NCBI RefSeq assembly: GCF_031326225.1 | Contig: NZ_CP133720.1 | Location: 2,666,001-2,730,000, forward strand | Length of the DNA stretch: 64,000 bases | Direction: 5' to 3' | Source: Undibacterium cyanobacteriorum | GTDB taxonomy: Bacteria; Pseudomonadota; Gammaproteobacteria; Burkholderiales; Burkholderiaceae_D | Part shown: piece after piece, positions 8,000-17,171 of the stretch | How the letters are laid out: every line of letters starts with the position of its first letter | How positions within the stretch are numbered: the stretch's first letter is position 1 | Position numbers and translations under genes: made by a program | Notes under the pieces: generated by a model | The model's input: only the letters and a program-made list of their open reading frames with translations | The model's database searches: none | What the model was told of the DNA's origin: nothing

Positions 8000-9145
8000 T
8001 TATTTGCCGGAGTTGCCCGATTGGCGAGCTTTCCAAGCATTCACATATTTCGCTGCCTTTGGATTGGCTTCATCCCACTTGGGTGCATTAGCATCATTCG
8101 CGATAGTCCACACCGCTAAAGCGACCGCACGATCTACTTTTGCCATGTTTTCATAATCAATCTTACTCGCTTCATCACCAACACCATGATAGTCAGGGAA
8201 GCCATAAGCGACACTGATGGTGTGGGCCGGAATACCTTGATCTGCTAAAGCTTGGTTGTCGCTCGCACCAAAGTATTTATCGCTGTTAACTGGATGCTTC
8301 CATACATTGATCCCTGTTTTCGCACCTGCTGTCTTAAGGATAGCGCCGACATCAGAATAATCGAAGCCGGTCACGCCAACAGATGCCACTTGTGCACCTT
8401 CAGAATCATCGGTGCGTCCGACCTGTTCGATATTGATACCCGCCACTGTTTTCTCAATCGGGAAGATAGGATGGGCGCCATAATATTTCGAACCGATCAA
8501 ACCTTTTTCTTCACCGAAGAAAGTCATGAATACAATGCTGCGTTTTGGACGTTCTTTCAAGCTTGCAAAGGCGCGCGCCAATTCAATCACCGACACGGTA
8601 CCACTGGCATCATCATTGGCGCCATTGAAAATGCGATCACCTTCGCCACTCGGTTTCATGCCAACGTGATCATAGTGGGCTGTGACCAACACATACGTGT
8701 CTTTCAAACTTGGATCAGAACCACGCAAGACACCGATCACATTTTTTACCATGTCATGTGGAACGCCTTCTGGCTTCGCTGGTGGCGGTGGTGTGCCCGG
8801 ACGACGGCGCACAGTTTTAACGAGCTCATCCCAATCTGCCATTTGGAAATACCCATTATCACCAGCTGGCTCCAAACCAATAATGCGGAATTGTGCAGCG
8901 ATGTACTCTGCCGCCAAATCTAAGCCACGCGATGGTGTATCGCGGCCTTCCAACAAGTCAGACGCCAAGAATTCCATATGACCGCGCATGGTCTGAGCCG
9001 ACACCTGTTGCACCACTGCCTGTGCAGGTGCTGGCAGTTTTGCCATATCACTGCTAGGTTTCTGGGCTAAGGCCGCTCCGGCAAATAGGATGTTGAGTGC
9101 AATGACACCAGCACTTAGGCGTGCTTTGTAATTCGTTAATTTCAT
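8000..9145 (-). CDS. Secreted M28-family zinc peptidase
   Basis: The 381-residue protein has a signal peptide (AGVIALNILFAGAALAQ) and an M28 aminopeptidase domain. Metal-binding motifs are visible: TAHYDHVG (H157, D159), FNGANDDASGT (D178), FFGEEKGLIGS with the EE pair, EQVGRTDD, and a late histidine in PDYHGVGDEASK. It should release amino acids from peptides in the periplasm or outside the cell. The start at 9145 is preferred because GAGGAAAT precedes it; an ATG four codons upstream lies within that ribosome-binding site. It neighbours a second exported peptidase, suggesting peptide scavenging. Confidence 0.9.
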   Translation of the reverse strand: MKLTNYKARLSAGVIALNILFAGAALAQKPSSDMAKLPAPAQAVVQQVSAQTMRGHMEFLASDLLEGRDTPSRGLDLAAEYIAAQFRIIGLEPAGDNGYFQMADWDELVKTVRRRPGTPPPPAKPEGVPHDMVKNVIGVLRGSDPSLKDTYVLVTAHYDHVGMKPSGEGDRIFNGANDDASGTVSVIELARAFASLKERPKRSIVFMTFFGEEKGLIGSKYYGAHPIFPIEKTVAGINIEQVGRTDDSEGAQVASVGVTGFDYSDVGAILKTAGAKTGINVWKHPVNSDKYFGASDNQALADQGIPAHTISVAYGFPDYHGVGDEASKIDYENMAKVDRAVALAVWTIANDANAPKWDEANPKAAKYVNAWKARQSGNSGK

Positions 9146-9263
9146 ATTTCCTCGCATTTTCTTTGTATTTTTTCTCTATATTGACTGAGATGCACGGCCG
9201 ATTTGGCGCACAATGTAGCCAGCTATGACCGACTTTATTCAAAATAGTTCATCCGGCACTTAC

Positions 9264-10067
9264 TTAATCCCTCACCATCCACTCTTTTAAACCATTGACC
9301 CAAATTGGCGCTTGCAATTTGTAGTTGACCCGCAAAATCGCGGCACGCTGATACAGCACATCAAAATCGACCTCGGGTGCCGTCTTGAAGGCGATAGCCA
9401 CCACATTGGCGTCATGCACTTCGGGTAACCACACCACGACATCAAAACAAGCTTGCATGGCTTCGATATTCTTTTGGCGTTGCTTGTCGTTGGCAAATAA
9501 ATTGACCGTCAACATCCCCGTTTCATTGAGACAATCGGCGCAGGCTTGATAGAACTCGGGACTATCCAATACGGGTCCCTCGGCCTCAGCGTCATACAAA
9601 TCGACTTGAATCACATCGAGTTTGCCATGCAGTTTCTTTTGTCGCACATAATCAAATGCATCCATCTCCAAGACCTGCAAACGCTCATCATCTTCAGGCA
9701 AACGAAATTGCTCACGACATATCGCGATGACTTTGGGATTTAACTCGACTGCAGTCACTTTCGCTTGCGGGAAAGAGCGGTAACAAAACTTCGTCAAAGA
9801 AGCGGCGCCTAAACCGAGCTGAACAATATGTTGTGGCACCATATTGAACAACATCCAAACACACATTTGCTGAACATACTCAAGTTCAATTTGATCGGGT
9901 ACAGCGAGTCGCATCGATCCCTGAATTGGGGCAACCGAGGTATCACTGTTGACTTCGCTTGCTAAGTGCAAAGAGCACACGCCACGAAACTCTGAAACAA
10001 ACACATCAGGGTGATCTGTCGGCGACGCTGTCACCATCGACTTTAATTTATTGACTAACTTACTCAT
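9264..10067 (-). CDS. Spermidine synthase-fold protein
   Basis: The 267-residue protein carries a Rossmann-type fold with VQLGLGAASLTKFCYRSF, VTAVELNPKVIAICREQF, LEMDAFDYV and IQVDLYDAEAEGPVLDS. This layout is that of spermidine synthase and SpeE-like methyltransferases. The active-site region is not typical enough to claim polyamine synthesis, so an SAM-dependent or aminopropyl transfer on an unknown substrate is possible. Its start codon overlaps the tag stop by 4 nt (ATGA), indicating co-translation. Confidence 0.75.
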   Translation of the reverse strand: MSKLVNKLKSMVTASPTDHPDVFVSEFRGVCSLHLASEVNSDTSVAPIQGSMRLAVPDQIELEYVQQMCVWMLFNMVPQHIVQLGLGAASLTKFCYRSFPQAKVTAVELNPKVIAICREQFRLPEDDERLQVLEMDAFDYVRQKKLHGKLDVIQVDLYDAEAEGPVLDSPEFYQACADCLNETGMLTVNLFANDKQRQKNIEAMQACFDVVVWLPEVHDANVVAIAFKTAPEVDFDVLYQRAAILRVNYKLQAPIWVNGLKEWMVRD

Positions 10068-10654
10068 GAGGCGCGGTTCTTCTTTTTTGCATGATCAGGA
10101 TGCCAAGCGCAGTCTGCACTGTGATCATTCACCATACCTATCGCTTGCATGTAGGCATAGATGATGGTCGAGCCAACAAATTTGAAGCCCCGCTTTTTAA
10201 GGTCTTTCGAAATGCCGTCGGATAGCGCATTGGTGACAACGCGCCCCGCGCGATTGATTGGCGGATCTCCATCCACATGACGCCACAAATAGGCATTCAA
10301 GCCACCGAACTCTTCACACAACTTGAGATACGCATGAGCATTACTAATGACCGCATTAATCTTTAAGCGATTGCGAATAATGCCTGCATCTTGCATCAAA
10401 CTCTCAATCTTGCGAGCGTCGTACTTGACGATTTTATGTGGATCAAACTGGTCGAACACTTTGCGATAATGATCGCGTTTATTCAACACGGTTTCCCAGC
10501 TTAAACCAGCTTGAGCGCCTTCGAGATTCAACATCTCAAATAATTGGCGTTCATCGTGGCAAGGTACGCCCCACTCATGATCGTGATATTCGATGTAGCG
10601 CGGATTCGAAGGATTAGCCCACGCACAACGGGCAGGAGTTGATGGCGATGTCAT
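10064..10654 (-). CDS. tag: DNA-3-methyladenine glycosylase I
   Basis: The 196-residue enzyme removes 3-methyladenine from alkylated DNA in base excision repair. Family features are an N-terminal CAWANPSNPRYIEYHDHEWG, LFEMLNLEGAQAGLSWETVL, and a C-terminal GFKFVGSTIIYAYMQAIGMV with HSADCAWH. The Cys and His residues at the two ends match the Tag zinc site. The start at 10654 is preferred over 10681, whose extra nine residues are unlike the family. It is the first gene of a two-gene unit with the spermidine synthase-like gene. Confidence 0.95.
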   Translation of the reverse strand: MTSPSTPARCAWANPSNPRYIEYHDHEWGVPCHDERQLFEMLNLEGAQAGLSWETVLNKRDHYRKVFDQFDPHKIVKYDARKIESLMQDAGIIRNRLKINAVISNAHAYLKLCEEFGGLNAYLWRHVDGDPPINRAGRVVTNALSDGISKDLKKRGFKFVGSTIIYAYMQAIGMVNDHSADCAWHPDHAKKKNRAS

Positions 10655-10874
10655 AAAATTCCAAACAAAACAAATGGTCAACAGAAACTGAGTTTGACCA
10701 GAAAAGCGTCAGTGACCACACAGGAAACCAAGTTGTATCATGGCGATAGGTGGTAACTGGCAAATGACTTGGATTATACTTGCCAGATCACTATTTGCCA
10801 CAGTTCCAGAAGCGCGCTCTGTTGAGCATGTCGCTTTTTGACGTTGTTGGAAAAAAAATCCTTAGGAGATTAAT

Positions 10875-12350
10875 ATGCCTAGCTCCACCACTCAGCACAT
10901 CACTCATCAGTTTTTCAAATCTACACGCCTTCTGTTGACTGCTGGCCTTGCATTGAGCCTGATGAGTTGTGGTGGCGGAAGTGGTGGTGGATCGAGCGGC
11001 GGCTCCCAAGTCCTATCTAGCTGCAACAGCAATAGCCCCTTATGTAATGTTGTCAACGGCAACAACACGGATGGGATAGGTAGCCCAGGCCAATACGCCA
11101 ACATTTGCACCCCGACTAGCGAAAAAGCTTGGGTACGAGCCCACCTCAACGATGTTTATCTCTGGTACAAACAGATTGTCGAAGTACCTGCCGCCAACTA
11201 CCCTACGCCACAGACCTACTTTGACGCTTTGCTCGTAAAATCACTCGATCGCTTTAGCTTTACGGGCAACGCCGATGAAATTAACAGTTACTTCGACTCA
11301 GGTGCGGAGGTCGGATTCGGCTACGAATTGGTCAATCAAAATGGCAGCTTACGGGTGACTTACGTGCAGCCCAATTCACCAGCTGCAGCGCAAAATTTAA
11401 AACGAGGAACACGCATCGTTGGTATCAATGGTCTAGCAATTGAAACACTGTCCCGCGATACGCAAATCGCGGCGCTGTATCCGGACAAAACCGGCCAGAA
11501 AACGGTATTACAAGTACGCGATAACGGTAGCCTTGCCACCCGCACGGTTGAACTCGTCTCTGCCAACATCACCAGTTTTCCGGTTTTACAATCATCGATC
11601 GTGACCACGCCACTCAATCGCAAACTAGGCTATTTGGTATTTACCGACCATATTGCGACGGCCGAAGCACCTCTCATTTCCACGCTTACTCAATTCAAAC
11701 AAGCGGGCATCGACGATTTGGTGCTGGATTTACGCTATAACGGCGGGGGCTATCTCTACATTGCTAACGAAGTCGCGTCCATGATTGGTGGTAGCAAAGT
11801 CCAAGGTCGCGTGTTCGAGCAACTACACTTCAATGATAAGCATCCAGAAAAAACTGCTGATAACCGCGACCTTTTCACTACTCGTAGTCGAAGCGGGCAA
11901 AATTTGCCACAGCTCAATCTCAGTCGCGTGTTTGTGTTGACCTCAGCACGCACTTGTTCCGCCAGTGAATCCATCATTAATGGCTTATCTCCCTTCGTAC
12001 AAGTCATTACGATTGGAGGCACCACCTGCGGCAAACCTTACGGCTTTATCCAAGCAGACAACTGCGGCACTGCCTACTTTGCGATTGAATTCTCTGGTGT
12101 GAACGATGCGGGCAAAGGTGATTACGTCAATGGATTTGCACCTCAATGCGCCGCCAGTGACGATCTCGAAAACGCATTGGGAAGCAATTCCGAAAATCTG
12201 CTCGCAAACGCCATCAACTACGCAGATCGTGGTCGATGCGGGACCAGTGGCATCGCTGCTGCACCGATGCAAACCCATCCGGTACTGAGCAACGCCATCG
12301 AAGCACGCGAACGCGCTTGGCGCCAAAACCGTCTCGTCAAACCCCAATAA
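10875..12350 (+). CDS. S41-family (CtpA-like) protease, lipoprotein with PDZ domain
   Basis: The 491-residue protein begins with a lipoprotein signal (AGLALSLMSCGGGSGGG, lipid-attachment Cys at 32) and a glycine/serine-rich tether. A PDZ region follows (VTYVQPNSPAAAQNLKRGTR), then the tail-specific protease domain with DLVLDLRYNGGGYL, the nucleophile serine in SARTCSASESIINGL, and lysine in GGTTCGKPYG. It should act in the periplasm anchored to a membrane. AGGAG sits at good spacing before the ATG. The substrate is unknown. Confidence 0.9.
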   Translation: MPSSTTQHITHQFFKSTRLLLTAGLALSLMSCGGGSGGGSSGGSQVLSSCNSNSPLCNVVNGNNTDGIGSPGQYANICTPTSEKAWVRAHLNDVYLWYKQIVEVPAANYPTPQTYFDALLVKSLDRFSFTGNADEINSYFDSGAEVGFGYELVNQNGSLRVTYVQPNSPAAAQNLKRGTRIVGINGLAIETLSRDTQIAALYPDKTGQKTVLQVRDNGSLATRTVELVSANITSFPVLQSSIVTTPLNRKLGYLVFTDHIATAEAPLISTLTQFKQAGIDDLVLDLRYNGGGYLYIANEVASMIGGSKVQGRVFEQLHFNDKHPEKTADNRDLFTTRSRSGQNLPQLNLSRVFVLTSARTCSASESIINGLSPFVQVITIGGTTCGKPYGFIQADNCGTAYFAIEFSGVNDAGKGDYVNGFAPQCAASDDLENALGSNSENLLANAINYADRGRCGTSGIAAAPMQTHPVLSNAIEARERAWRQNRLVKPQ

Positions 12351-12358
12351 TGCAAGAC

Positions 12359-12390
12359 ATCGGCCTTCATGCTTCAACTTGAAGGCCGAT
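12359..12390 (+). terminator. Hairpin after the S41 protease gene
   Basis: ATCGGCCTTCA pairs perfectly with TGAAGGCCGAT over an 10-nt loop, 9 nt after the stop codon. No U-run follows, so it may be a weak terminator or an mRNA-stabilising stem. The remainder of 12391-12707 holds no gene that I can support. Confidence 0.55.
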
Positions 12391-12707
12391 CACACAAGGC
12401 TTTGCATCCCACCGCCCCAAACCCGCTCCCTGTTTAATCTTGTAAGTGTCAAGCTTTCACGAGTTTCAAACAGGTTTTAAACCAGTTTTTAACCAGTACG
12501 GGTCCCTTCCCTGCCATGCGAATCCTACCGAGGGCCAGCATTTGAGCCCTGTTGTCCCCATCACCACAAAGTCTTATCGACTCAATTCGCGGCCCCGATA
12601 TTGCTGTGGCCCCAACTCATTTTTGCAGTGAGGTGTAAGTTTTCTCGACCTGCGACGACTAATGGACATCGCCTCCCTTTCATTGTCACCCATTTAATCG
12701 TCCAGCT

Positions 12708-13241
12708 ATGATGAAACAAATCTTTATTGCCCTCTTGTCTACCTTGTCACTTCAACTATTTCAGAGTGAAGCGCTGGCCAACACTAAGGTATCAACGACT
12801 TCTTTAAATAACATCAAACTCTCTGGTATCGATAGCAAAGGACAGGCCTTCGATCTGCAGAACTTGCAAGGCAAAACCATACTACTCACTTTCTATAGCG
12901 CTGGCTGCACTGCCTGTGAGCGTGATGTCAAACTGATGCGGGAATTTTATCGAGATAATCGCCAACGCAATTTCATGATGGTGGGTGTCAACTTAGAAAA
13001 GCGCAAAGAAGACTTCGACCTGTACGCACGCATCGTCAATATTGCTACCCCAATCAATCAGCAATTTCAGTTGATTTGGAAAGGCAGTTTGAAAAATTTC
13101 GACGGACTCGGCACGATCAAAACCGATCCGACGCACTTAGTCATTAATCGTCAGGGCGAGGTCGTATTGCGCCGCGAAGGCATGTTTAAGTCGGAAGATT
13201 GGGACTTTTTGTGGGAAACCATCGACGCACCAACACAGTAA
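12708..13241 (+). CDS. Exported thioredoxin-fold (TlpA/AhpC-like) protein
   Basis: The 177-residue protein has a signal peptide ending at SEALA and a thioredoxin fold. The redox motif is CTAC (C67, C70) in LTFYSAGCTACERDVKLM, and the cis-proline region is probably KTDPTHLVINRQGEVVLR. It is likely a periplasmic disulfide reductase or related redox protein of the TlpA/ResA group. The partner is not identifiable from the neighbours. A second ATG lies one codon downstream. Confidence 0.85.
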   Translation: MMKQIFIALLSTLSLQLFQSEALANTKVSTTSLNNIKLSGIDSKGQAFDLQNLQGKTILLTFYSAGCTACERDVKLMREFYRDNRQRNFMMVGVNLEKRKEDFDLYARIVNIATPINQQFQLIWKGSLKNFDGLGTIKTDPTHLVINRQGEVVLRREGMFKSEDWDFLWETIDAPTQ

Positions 13242-13263
13242 AGACAAACACAGTAAAAACAAA

Positions 13264-13288
13264 AAAGCCGCAGATCAACTGCGGCTTT
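13264..13288. terminator. Bidirectional terminator between the thioredoxin-like gene and purM
   Basis: AAAGCCGCAG and CTGCGGCTTT form a 10-bp stem with a 5-nt loop. On the minus strand it is followed directly by TTTTTT and ends purM. On the plus strand a T-run comes after a few bases. Confidence 0.85.
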
Positions 13289-13320
13289 CCTCAATTTTTT
13301 TGTCGTAGTTCGAAATTACA

Positions 13321-14364
13321 TCAGACAACGATTGTTTGATGCTCTTGACCTTCGCGGGCACGAATCGTACCAATTTGGTAGACCGTTTCACCGGAAGCGC
13401 GCAAATGCGCCGCCGCTGCTTCAGCTTGATCGGCAGACACAATCACCACCATACCAATACCGCAGTTAAACACGCGATGCATTTCAGCATCTGCCACGCC
13501 ACCGTGTTGTTGCAACCATTTGAACAATGGTGGCATTTCCCATGTCGTGCTATCGAGAACGGCAGTCAATTTGTCGCCGAGTACGCGTGGTACGTTTTCA
13601 ACCAAGCCGCCGCCAGTAATGTGTGCCATGCCTTTGACTTCCATCTCTGCCATCAAAGCCAACAATGGTTTGACGTAGATGCGGGTTGGTGCAATCAATG
13701 CGTCCGCCAAGCTACGACCATGGAAGTCTGCGTTCAAATCTGGATTCGCGACTTCGATAATTTTGCGTACCAAAGAAAAACCATTCGAGTGAATACCAGA
13801 GGAAGCCAAGCCCAAGATCACATCGCCTGGAACAATTTTGCTACCGTCGATGATCTTTGACTTTTCTACCGCACCGACCGCAAAGCCAGCCAAGTCATAT
13901 TCGCCATCAGGGTACATAGAAGGCATCTCTGCCGTCTCACCACCGATCAATGCACAGCCAGACAATTCGCAACCGTAAGCAATCCCTTTGATCACATCAG
14001 TCGCAGTGGCAACGTCTAATTTGCCACAAGCAAAGTAGTCCAAGAAGAACAAAGGTTCAGCGCCTTGCACCAAAATATCGTTGACGCTCATGGCGACCAA
14101 GTCGATACCCACTGTATCGTGACGATTCAAATGAAATGCCAATTTCAACTTCGTTCCCACACCGTCGGTACCCGATACCAACACTGGTTCCTTGTACTTT
14201 TTGCTGACTTCAAACATGGCGCCGAAACCACCGATTCCCGCCATCACGCCTTCACGCATAGTACGTTTAGCAAACGGTTTAATCGCATCAACCAGCGCAT
14301 CGCCAGCAACCATATCGACACCAGCGTCAGCATAGGAAAGAGAAACAGGATTATTTGTGCTCAT
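13321..14364 (-). CDS. purM: Phosphoribosylformylglycinamidine cyclo-ligase (AIR synthetase)
   Basis: The 347-residue enzyme closes the imidazole ring in purine biosynthesis, turning FGAM and ATP into AIR. Family motifs are SYADAGVDMVAGDALVDAIK, VSGTDGVGTKLKLA, GIDLVAMSVNDILVQGAEPLFFLDY, LIGGETAEMP and ITGGGLVENVPRVL. Length is normal. It is transcribed divergently from perM across a 204-bp gap in which I see no clear operator. Confidence 0.98.
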   Translation of the reverse strand: MSTNNPVSLSYADAGVDMVAGDALVDAIKPFAKRTMREGVMAGIGGFGAMFEVSKKYKEPVLVSGTDGVGTKLKLAFHLNRHDTVGIDLVAMSVNDILVQGAEPLFFLDYFACGKLDVATATDVIKGIAYGCELSGCALIGGETAEMPSMYPDGEYDLAGFAVGAVEKSKIIDGSKIVPGDVILGLASSGIHSNGFSLVRKIIEVANPDLNADFHGRSLADALIAPTRIYVKPLLALMAEMEVKGMAHITGGGLVENVPRVLGDKLTAVLDSTTWEMPPLFKWLQQHGGVADAEMHRVFNCGIGMVVIVSADQAEAAAAHLRASGETVYQIGTIRAREGQEHQTIVV

Positions 14365-14568
14365 AGGATATTCGTCAGTAGGGGCTTGAAGCGGTAAAAT
14401 AGCGGAATTGCTAATTTACCCAGTGACCTGTTGCGGAAAAAAGCGGAAGCGCTGGGCTTTCGCCGTCCATGCCGAGTGCAGATCGTTGAAAAAAACAGTA
14501 TTTTAACAAATCGACCCACGTTTTACCTAGTTTTTAGGCAAATCAGTGACTTACCTACAGAGTGAACC

Positions 14569-15654
14569 ATGTCTATCAAGTTAACAAATAACCAAAAACA
14601 AAGCATGCTCTGGCTCGGCGTCGCTGCAGGTTTTATTCTTTTGCTATCACTCCTCGGACCGATCTTGATGCCGTTTGTGGTGGCTGCCACCCTCGCCTAC
14701 ATCCTCAATCCCTTCGTTGATCGCTTGTGTAAATTACGCATCGCCAAACGTTTTATGCCACGCGGCCTTGCGGTCACTGTGGTTTTGATACTATTGATCG
14801 CGATTATTTTCGCTTTCTTTTTGATCATGGTTCCCATCTTTCAAAAAGAAATTCCGCAACTGCAAAATCAGATTCCCCTGTTTCTTGAACGTTTCAATAC
14901 CATGATCACGCCACTCCTGACCGAGTTTGGCGTCAGTGGGAAGTTTGATTCGCAAGCGGTAAAAACGCTTGTGACTGAACACCTTGCTTCAAGTGGCGAC
15001 GTGATCGGCAAAGCCATATTGTCCTCGATTCGCGTGGGCGGAACCGCGGTGCTTGGCGTCATCGCCAATCTTCTTTTGATTCCTATCGTTCTCTATTATT
15101 TGTTGATGGATTGGCACAGTCTAGTCCATCGCATCCGCAATTTCATTCCACGGCGCTGGCTCAACTCGATTTTGTCTTGGACCAAAGAAGTCGACAGCTT
15201 GCTGGGCCAATACTTGCATGGGCAATTAATGGTGATGCTGGTGTTAGCCTTGTACTACTCAATCGCCTTATGGATCGCCCGCTTTGAGCTTGCCGTACCG
15301 GTTGGCGTTTTGACGGGACTCTTAGTTTTCATTCCCTATTTGGGATTTGGTTTCGGCTTATTCTTGGCACTCGTCAGCGCGGTCTTGCAATTTAACGATT
15401 TGCACGGGCTGATCGCTGTGGCGATCATTTATAGCGTCGGACAAGTGATCGAAGGCTTCTTCCTGACCCCGAAATTAGTGGGCGAAAGGATCGGCCTTCC
15501 ACCATTAGCGGTGATTTTTGCGTTAATGGCGTTCGGTCAATTATTTGGTTTTATCGGTATCTTGATTGCTCTCCCTGCTTCTGCGATCGTGTCAGTGGCA
15601 CTGCGTCATCTAAGAACTTCTTATCTCGGCAGCACGTTTTATCGTCAACAATAA
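14569..15654 (+). CDS. AI-2E family transporter / PerM-like permease
   Basis: The 361-residue inner-membrane protein has about eight hydrophobic segments and the family organisation: two N-terminal segments (WLGVAAGFILLLSLLGPILM, VVAATLAYILNPFVDRL), a soluble helical part, then a C-terminal membrane block with FIPYLGFGFGLFLALV and LTPKLVGERIGLPPLAVIFA. Members include PerM and the AI-2 exporter TqsA, but substrate is not predictable. It is the first gene before hda, an order common in this group. Confidence 0.9.
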   Translation: MSIKLTNNQKQSMLWLGVAAGFILLLSLLGPILMPFVVAATLAYILNPFVDRLCKLRIAKRFMPRGLAVTVVLILLIAIIFAFFLIMVPIFQKEIPQLQNQIPLFLERFNTMITPLLTEFGVSGKFDSQAVKTLVTEHLASSGDVIGKAILSSIRVGGTAVLGVIANLLLIPIVLYYLLMDWHSLVHRIRNFIPRRWLNSILSWTKEVDSLLGQYLHGQLMVMLVLALYYSIALWIARFELAVPVGVLTGLLVFIPYLGFGFGLFLALVSAVLQFNDLHGLIAVAIIYSVGQVIEGFFLTPKLVGERIGLPPLAVIFALMAFGQLFGFIGILIALPASAIVSVALRHLRTSYLGSTFYRQQ

Positions 15655-15738
15655 GCCGACAAACAACACGAAACAGATAAAAAGAAACAAAGCAGAACAA
15701 AAATAGCATCACCAGAAATAACAGAATTCATCCACACA

Positions 15739-16479
15739 ATGCGACAACTCCTTCTCGACCTCGACGCCGAACAACCGCCTTCATTTGATACTTTCGTCGT
15801 CGGTCAAAATGCGGAACTGGCACAGGTCTTATGCTTGTTTTCCGAAAAAACACCTAGTCAATACGGTGAACGATCGGTCTATTTTTGGGGCGAAAATGGT
15901 GCTGGCAAAACACATCTACTGCACGCCTTGGCGCAACATCCTCATAGCCGCTATATCAGCGCCGATGCCCCTGAAGAACAATTTTGGTATAGCCCAAGTG
16001 TTGACTTGTATCTACTGGACGATTGCGATCAACTCACGCCGGCAGCACAAATCGATGCCTTCGCATTGTTCAACGAAGCCAAGGCGAATGGTGCTTTTTT
16101 TGTCGCCGCTGGCAAACAACCACCGATGCTTTTGCAAGTACGAGAAGACTTAAGAACGAGATTTGGTTGGGGCTTGGTGTACCAAATCTTCGGACTCAGC
16201 GACGAAGAGAAACTCGATGCTTTAGAACGCGCTGCCGAAGCCAAAGGCATTAGTTTGGCACCGGGCGTATTGCCATACCTGATTACGCATCATCACCGAG
16301 ATATGCAGTCCTTGAGTCACTTGCTCAATGAACTCGACCACTATTCCTTAGAAACCAAGCGCGCCATTACGCTGCCTTTACTGCGCGAGCTTTTGCACCG
16401 ACAAATCCAGCAAGAGCGTGGCACCAACGATCAAACGCCTGCGTACCAATTACCTCTTGCACCAACTGATCAAAACTAA
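15739..16479 (+). CDS. hda: DnaA regulatory inactivator Hda
   Basis: The 246-residue protein resembles the AAA+ part of DnaA without the DNA-binding domain. It starts with MRQLLLDLDAEQPPSFDTFV, carries a Walker A motif GENGAGKTHLL (about residues 51-61), a Walker B-like YLLDDCDQ and a sensor region. With the DNA clamp, Hda stimulates ATP hydrolysis by DnaA after initiation. The N-terminal QLLLDL is the likely clamp-binding motif. The stop codon overlaps the next start (TAATG). Confidence 0.93.
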   Translation: MRQLLLDLDAEQPPSFDTFVVGQNAELAQVLCLFSEKTPSQYGERSVYFWGENGAGKTHLLHALAQHPHSRYISADAPEEQFWYSPSVDLYLLDDCDQLTPAAQIDAFALFNEAKANGAFFVAAGKQPPMLLQVREDLRTRFGWGLVYQIFGLSDEEKLDALERAAEAKGISLAPGVLPYLITHHHRDMQSLSHLLNELDHYSLETKRAITLPLLRELLHRQIQQERGTNDQTPAYQLPLAPTDQN

Positions 16480-17171
16480 TGCGGACAACCATGATCAATC
16501 TTGCCCTTTTCGACCTCGACCACACGCTCATCCCGATTGATTCAGATTACGAGTGGGGCCAATTTCTATGCCGTATTGGTGCGGTCGACGCCGATGAATT
16601 CAGTCGTCGCAACGCTGATTTTTATGCGCAATATCAGCAAGGAACCTTAGATCCTGTCGAATATCTCGAATTTGCGCTCGGCACGCTTGCGGCCTTCGAT
16701 CAAGCACAACTGAACGCTTGGCATGCACAGTTTATGCAAGAAGTCATTCAACCTGCTTTACGGACGTCAGCCTTCGATTTGTTAAAAAAACATCAAGACC
16801 ATGGCGATGAAATCGTGATCATTACAGCGACCAATCGTTTCGTGACGGCACCAATTGCGCAGGCGCTGGGAGTGAAGCATTTACTGGCGGCGGAGCCAGA
16901 AGTGGATGGAAATGGCAACATAACTGGTAAATTAATCGGTGTTCCAAGCTCGGGCGCAGGTAAAATTACGCACTTGCAGCATTGGCTACAGAATCAAGGC
17001 CGCCAACTCGATGACTTTGAGCGTTCCTATTTTTACAGTGACTCTCAAAACGACATTCCCTTATTGTCGCTCGTCTCCCATCCCGTTGCGACCAATCCAA
17101 ATGCCCTCTTGCTGGCCCACGCCCAAGAAAAAGCATGGCCTGTACTCTATTTATTTGAGAATAATGATTAA
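16479..17171 (+). CDS. HAD-IB family phosphatase (SerB-like)
   Basis: The 230-residue protein has HAD motif I FDLDHTLIPIDSDYEWG with the nucleophile aspartate, motif II in VIITATNRF, and motif III/IV in YFYSDSQNDIPLL. It belongs to the HAD-IB group with phosphoserine phosphatase-like enzymes; the substrate is not known. A second ATG at 16491 gives a product four residues shorter, starting MINLALFDLDHT. Translation is probably coupled to hda upstream and to pcnB downstream. Confidence 0.88.
   Translation: MRTTMINLALFDLDHTLIPIDSDYEWGQFLCRIGAVDADEFSRRNADFYAQYQQGTLDPVEYLEFALGTLAAFDQAQLNAWHAQFMQEVIQPALRTSAFDLLKKHQDHGDEIVIITATNRFVTAPIAQALGVKHLLAAEPEVDGNGNITGKLIGVPSSGAGKITHLQHWLQNQGRQLDDFERSYFYSDSQNDIPLLSLVSHPVATNPNALLLAHAQEKAWPVLYLFENND

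Noticed and set aside
12446..12631. 61-codon frame between the S41 lipoprotein and the thioredoxin-like gene
   Set aside because: Composition is not protein-like and no start signal is seen.
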